A program made the position numbers and the translations under genes. From positions 1 through 37,336 of the forward strand of contig JAJFLM010000055.1 of assembly GCA_021772655.1 (NCBI GenBank): DNA of 37,336 bases, written 5' to 3'. The notes under the pieces are model-generated. The model worked only from the letters and a program-made list of their open reading frames with translations. It was not told where the DNA came from and made no database searches. The stretch is from Deltaproteobacteria bacterium. Its GTDB lineage: Bacteria > UBA10199 > 2-02-FULL-50-16 > JAJFLM01. Below are positions 33,582-37,336 of the stretch, one piece after another (position 1 is the stretch's first letter; the number at the start of each line of letters is the position of its first letter).

Positions 33582-35477
33582 ATGCCAGATCCATTATCAA
33601 TGTCTTATTGCGACCCAACTATGGCAACATGTTTGCCACAGGACAATGTGTGCGAAGCCTTGCCTGAAGTGACGGTTGAAGAAGCTAGCTATAGCACAGC
33701 GTTGCCTATGTCTTTGCCGCAGACGATTGCCCAATACCATGGGATGAATCCTTTGTTGGCTAATAGTTCTGCCAGTATTTCAGTGCCTGCCGGTATTGAG
33801 TTAGATACGCCTTATTCTATTGCGGAGAACTTTCATTTAATCCCTGAACCCATGCGCCCCCATGTTCAAATGCTGCGTGGACTTTCTACGGTGACTTTTT
33901 CTGTACAGCAGTTAGTGACTCCTGAGGGCGTAACACAGTATCAATTCTTTTTTCGTAATGCCGATGCGGGAGCCACACCAGCCCCGCGCCCGACGCCAGG
34001 GAGTACAGGCGGTTCCGGGATGGGTTCAAGTCCAATCCCAGAACCTAGTATGCCACACTGGGCGGTTCCGGTTTATTATGCCGCGAATGTGGGTTATCTC
34101 TTGGCGGTTGATGCCGGTGTCGCGGAACTTGTTGAGGCCGATATTATTCCTGCCGGCATGCAAGCCCCAGCAACACTCACAGCATTCTATTTTACGCATC
34201 GTGGGCTTGAGCGCCTTGGTGTTGCAGGACGCTGGAACTGGTCGCAAGTGGCCCGCAGTATGCCGCTCTTCTATTCATTTCAAGTTTTATCGTCTGCCGT
34301 GCTGCGCGAAGCCGGTGTCAATACAGAAACGCTCGGTGGCCGTGCTCTGGTGATGGGGACATCGATGTTACCATTTTATTTAGCTCGTCATTCAGCAACT
34401 TTAAATTCGGCATTGCGCGTAGGGATGGGTTTAGAAACAGCAGCCGGTTTATCATGGGGCGCCCGCAGTTTAGGTTTTGGTTTTAGGGTGCTAGGCGCTG
34501 TAGGTCGCGTTGGTTTGGTTAACTGGGGTCTAGGCGCGGTTAATGATATTACTGACTGGGTCACGGGTCGTGATGAAGATGGCGAGCAAATGTTAGGTGA
34601 CTTTGTGTGGCAGCGTGTCGTGCAGCAAGAGCGTGGCGATGTACTCACAGCTCTGCTCGGCAATGTGCATGAAGTCGGAATGCGCTTAGATAATTATTTC
34701 TTCGATGATCACAGTGAAGCTTTTGATGATCTCTATTTTGATACCCTGCATCAGTCCCATCAGGCCGCACGTAGCATTCTTGAAATTGTTGATCACTCCT
34801 TTGATGCTAACGTGCAGATTGACCTGCCTCAACTACGTCGTTCATTGCAGAGCCGAATGGGATCCGATTGGACGACACAGCATAGTGCTCAATTTACTGA
34901 GCTGCAGCGTTTCATGGATCAGCGTCCCGCGAATACACCACTACCATTGACCGAGTTAGTGATGTCCATTGCTAGTTTTGGTTTTGACGACAATACAGCT
35001 ACTGATATTCTCGTCGGCAGCTTATCGGCTGACTGGGATGGTTTTGAAAACACTTTAGAAGGTATTTATGCGGAAAACTCTAGTGATGTGCAGGCCGCTT
35101 ATCAACTCATGAATTTAGTGCAGAGTGCCGGTGCCGATATGCCTTTCTGTGAAGATGATTTGTTAGATTTAGTTGACGAGTCTGGTTCATTGCGCAGCCG
35201 TACAATTATGCCGGAATTAATGCAGTTTGAAACCATTCCAGCACAAGAGAATGCACGCCAATCATTAGTGGAATACTACCAACGCCAACACAATGATGCA
35301 GACCGTGGGTTAAGAATACATAGTCATCATTTAAATCTGAGTTCTGGTGAGGGGGCGGATACGCAGTTCAATGCACCGACGAATTCTCGTCAGATTGAAT
35401 TTTTTAACGGTGAAGGGGCTGAGATGACCTATACTTATTACCGGACTTTGGTGTTGCAACGTTTATTAGCACGATAG
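33582..35477 (+). CDS. Polytopic membrane protein, paralogue A' (631 aa)
   Basis: Third paralogue. I use ATG 33582 (GGGAG 11 nt upstream) rather than the GTG at 33573, which lies only 2 nt after that GGGAG. The N-tail has YCDPTMATC; the N-domain ends FSVQQLVTPEGVTQYQFFFR. Hydrophobic segments (about 160-335) include YLLAVDAGVAELVEAD, MPLFYSFQ and MLPFYLARHS; the C-terminal soluble part has ADWDGFENTLEGIYAENSS (about 482). It has a longer C-terminal extension than the others and ends in YYRTLVLQRLLAR. LAVDA and VTPEG link it to paralogue A. Co-transcribed with its neighbours. Confidence 0.83.
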   Translation: MPDPLSMSYCDPTMATCLPQDNVCEALPEVTVEEASYSTALPMSLPQTIAQYHGMNPLLANSSASISVPAGIELDTPYSIAENFHLIPEPMRPHVQMLRGLSTVTFSVQQLVTPEGVTQYQFFFRNADAGATPAPRPTPGSTGGSGMGSSPIPEPSMPHWAVPVYYAANVGYLLAVDAGVAELVEADIIPAGMQAPATLTAFYFTHRGLERLGVAGRWNWSQVARSMPLFYSFQVLSSAVLREAGVNTETLGGRALVMGTSMLPFYLARHSATLNSALRVGMGLETAAGLSWGARSLGFGFRVLGAVGRVGLVNWGLGAVNDITDWVTGRDEDGEQMLGDFVWQRVVQQERGDVLTALLGNVHEVGMRLDNYFFDDHSEAFDDLYFDTLHQSHQAARSILEIVDHSFDANVQIDLPQLRRSLQSRMGSDWTTQHSAQFTELQRFMDQRPANTPLPLTELVMSIASFGFDDNTATDILVGSLSADWDGFENTLEGIYAENSSDVQAAYQLMNLVQSAGADMPFCEDDLLDLVDESGSLRSRTIMPELMQFETIPAQENARQSLVEYYQRQHNDADRGLRIHSHHLNLSSGEGADTQFNAPTNSRQIEFFNGEGAEMTYTYYRTLVLQRLLAR

Positions 35478-35484
35478 GCGTTAT

Positions 35485-35512
35485 GTAGGGGCACGGCGCG
35501 CCGTGCCCCTAC
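35485..35512. repeat. Perfect 28-bp REP-like palindrome, GGCGCGCC centre
   Basis: GTAGGGGCACGGC plus its exact complement around a CGCG centre. It lies in the 53-bp gap between two paralogues, ending just before the ribosome binding site of the next gene, so it would form a hairpin inside the operon mRNA. Confidence 0.95.
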
Positions 35513-35530
35513 GTATATTTTGGAGATGTG

Positions 35531-37108
35531 ATGGTATCCCCGGTTTTGCCAAATTGTGTTCCGATGACTCACTCTGCAGGGGCCTCTACTTGCGTAAGTG
35601 CAAGCTGGCAGCAGTGGATCGATTCGCCGGCTCGATTGCTCACAGATATATTTACTGAACTACCCATGGCGCTGCGCCATACGGTGAGACCCATTTATGA
35701 ATGGGCACAAGCTCATCAACAACCGATTGCCGTGCGGGTTCATTGGATGGAATCAGCCCAAGGTCAGCGGATGCCACAGTTTAGTTTGCAGCGCAGCACC
35801 GCCACACCTCCATCCGCGCCTCAACCGCGTGGTCCGAGCACTTTAGGGCTCACTGTCGGATTGTTTGGTGGCTCAGCAGCCATCGTCGCTTTTGATCATG
35901 GCTTGTTACAATTTTTGGTCGACGAAGGGGTGATGCCCGCTGAAGCGCGATCACCAGCGCTCTTTGGTACTTTATGGGGTACCCACCAAGCACTGTATGC
36001 GGCAGGGCTGGTTGAAACGAGTCCTCGTGCGGCGCTGTTAGAAATGCCCACTTTTTTTGGTTTTCAACTCATGGCTCAAGGCTTGCTGGATTTTTTAGGT
36101 GTGGAGCTTGATCCAACCGCGACGGCTTTTGCAGGTTTGACACTCGCTGCCATGCCTTATGCGCTGGCACGTCAGTCTCCAATGTTAGCGAATGCACTCA
36201 ACGCAGCTCGTGCTGGTCAAGGTTTTCAATTAGCAGGCTTATCTTCGCGTGCAGCGACTCTGCGTGTGGGAGCTGCTTGTGCCCGGTTGCTTGGTTGGAT
36301 TGGTTTGGCTGATTTAGGGACGCGTGGCTTATCTGATTTTGTTGGTTGGGCGTTTATGGATGCTGAGGACGAAGCTGATTTTGCATTGTTTCGATATGCG
36401 CAAGATATATACAATCAGGAGCAGCATGGTGATCTTGTGGCGGGGGCTGTTGGAACTTTTGTGAATTCCGGTCAGTCAATCCGCAGTTTTTTTGATAGCG
36501 AAGTACGTACCGAGTATTTTGCAGATTTACGTGAGATTCAAGGCCAGCTTTTTGCGGGAGCCGAAAACTTTGAAGCGGGTTTGAATCAAAGTTTGCTCGC
36601 ATTGGTCGCGCAGCACATTCATTTAGATTCAGGAACTTCTTTACTCGCGATGCGACAAGAGGCGCATACGATGTCAGCGCACGAGTTGAACTGGCGTATT
36701 GATTGGGCCGGCTTTATCGGAAGCGTGTACACCTTTTATCAATCAGATGAGAATCGAGAGAGTATTGAGCAAGGCTATGATTTGTTAGATCGTACGGGGA
36801 TCAGAGATTGGGTGTCATGGCGTCGTCTCATTGAAGCGGTTAACGATGAAGGCGTGATAGAAAATCCAGCGGCATTACAGCGGCATTTATGGGATGCCGT
36901 CAACCAACTGACCTTAGAAGCCATGTTTGCTATTGAAGAGTGGGCGGCAGAACAAGGTTTGGTTGATGAAGCAGGGGAGTCGCTAGTTCTTTTAAGTGAT
37001 CAAGAGTTGTCCGATGAACAGCGCCAAGCTGTGCGTACGGAAGGACTGCGATTGGCAGTGGAGCTAGTGTATTTGATGCAGTTATCGGCGGCCTTAGATC
37101 CATATTAG
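35531..37108 (+). CDS. Polytopic membrane protein, paralogue B' (525 aa)
   Basis: Fourth paralogue. I prefer ATG 35531 (GGAG 5 nt upstream) over the GTG one codon earlier. It has the shortest N-tail (two Cys in the first 25 residues). The N-domain ends VHWMESAQGQRMPQFSLQR. Hydrophobic segments (about 105-290) include GGSAAIVAFDHGLLQFLVDEG, MPTFFGFQ and LAAMPYALARQSP; the C-terminal helical part has IDWAGFIGSVYTFYQSDEN (about 389) and a final helix VELVYLMQLSAALD. Clearly closest to paralogue B. The stop codon touches a REP palindrome. Function unknown. Confidence 0.83.
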   Translation: MVSPVLPNCVPMTHSAGASTCVSASWQQWIDSPARLLTDIFTELPMALRHTVRPIYEWAQAHQQPIAVRVHWMESAQGQRMPQFSLQRSTATPPSAPQPRGPSTLGLTVGLFGGSAAIVAFDHGLLQFLVDEGVMPAEARSPALFGTLWGTHQALYAAGLVETSPRAALLEMPTFFGFQLMAQGLLDFLGVELDPTATAFAGLTLAAMPYALARQSPMLANALNAARAGQGFQLAGLSSRAATLRVGAACARLLGWIGLADLGTRGLSDFVGWAFMDAEDEADFALFRYAQDIYNQEQHGDLVAGAVGTFVNSGQSIRSFFDSEVRTEYFADLREIQGQLFAGAENFEAGLNQSLLALVAQHIHLDSGTSLLAMRQEAHTMSAHELNWRIDWAGFIGSVYTFYQSDENRESIEQGYDLLDRTGIRDWVSWRRLIEAVNDEGVIENPAALQRHLWDAVNQLTLEAMFAIEEWAAEQGLVDEAGESLVLLSDQELSDEQRQAVRTEGLRLAVELVYLMQLSAALDPY

Positions 37109-37135
37109 TAGGGGCACGGCGCGCCGTGCCCCTAC
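37108..37135. repeat. Perfect 28-bp REP-like palindrome, GGCGCGCC centre
   Basis: Identical to the copy at 35485. It starts at the last base of the preceding stop codon and separates two convergent genes, where it may act as the 3' hairpin of both. Confidence 0.95.
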
Positions 37136-37150
37136 GGCATTGTAATAGGC

Positions 37151-37336
37151 TTAAAATGTCTTCTTAGGCAAGGGTCCCCAATCAGGTTGAGTGCCATGGA
37201 TATCTAATGATATCGGATTTTCACCCTGAGCATTCATCATATACAACTTATACCCACCACTACGGCTGGAGCTAAAGGCAATATACTGATTGTTAGGGGC
37301 CCAAGTAGGCTCTTGGTTATGCCCGGCATTAGAGGT
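37151..37336 (-). CDS. C-terminal end of a TolB/PD40-type beta-propeller protein (partial)
   Basis: Only the last 61 codons are in the window; the 5' part lies beyond the edge. The translation contains EPTWAPNNQYIAFSSSRSG and YKLYMMNAQGEN, followed by QPDWGP. This is the PxWSPDGxxIaFxSxR...dIyvmdxdGxn signature of WD40-like PD40 blades, as in TolB. It could be TolB of the Tol-Pal system or another PD40 protein; the missing N-terminus would decide. Convergent with the last paralogue. Confidence 0.85.
   Translation of the reverse strand, partial: TSNAGHNQEPTWAPNNQYIAFSSSRSGGYKLYMMNAQGENPISLDIHGTQPDWGPLPKKTF

Noticed and set aside
12396-37108. Known secretion system, phage tail, contractile injection or gas-vesicle cluster
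   Set aside because: No sheath, tube, baseplate, secretin, pilin, TssB/C-like or GvpA-like protein seen; FHA plus AAA+ alone is not enough.
1-37336. tRNA, rRNA, insertion sequences or transposase genes
   Set aside because: None recognised on either strand; only the non-coding REP-like elements were found.

Overview
The window looks like a chromosomal segment of a Gram-negative bacterium of broadly proteobacterial type. YacG is largely a proteobacterial family, AcnA and HemW are consistent with it, and the Asp-rich thrombospondin type 3 (TSP3) proteins ending in Gly-Cys, a membrane helix and Arg-Arg resemble those of Myxococcota or other former Deltaproteobacteria. The exact lineage cannot be fixed from sequence alone.

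Layout. (1) 1-4366 is housekeeping: aconitase acnA (+), hemW (-, carrying two in-frame palindromic repeat insertions) and yacG (+), closed by a bidirectional terminator. (2) 4397-11585 (-) encodes three exported TSP3 calcium-binding-repeat proteins (293, about 732 and 1255 aa); the first two form an operon. (3) 11586-12395 is a divergent control region. (4) 12396-37108 (+) is a run of eleven large genes with almost no recognisable relatives: a barrel-like/Ig-like protein, five proteins sharing an undescribed C-terminal domain of about 115 residues (here 'GGRR domain'), a Cys-containing membrane protein, and four paralogous polytopic membrane proteins. Recognisable modules are one clear FHA domain, two FHA-like domains, a transglutaminase-like Cys-His-Asp domain, two Sm/SH3-like barrels and one AAA+ ATPase with an altered Walker B. 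None of the eleven has an obvious N-terminal signal peptide. (5) 37151-37336 (-) is the end of a TolB/PD40-type beta-propeller protein.

The main discovery is a shared promoter. Nine 27-bp sites of form GCAACTTTT-N10-GCCGATAA, with identical spacing, precede both TSP3 transcription units and most genes of the large cluster. The -10 element and the spacing match the sigma-28 (FliA/SigD/WhiG) architecture (TAAAGTTT-N11-GCCGATAA). No site was noticed in front of acnA, hemW or yacG. I infer one sigma-28-type regulon that co-expresses surface TSP3 proteins with a membrane-bound assembly containing an ATPase, phosphopeptide-binding (FHA) parts and a transglutaminase-like part.

A second layer is a family of GTAGGGG...CCCCTAC palindromes (ten copies, single or double hairpins, REP/BIME-like). 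They sit between genes, inside two protein-coding genes in frame, and at one gene's stop codon. The biological role of the 12.4-37.1 kb cluster is unknown; a developmental, envelope or secretion-type machine is speculation.
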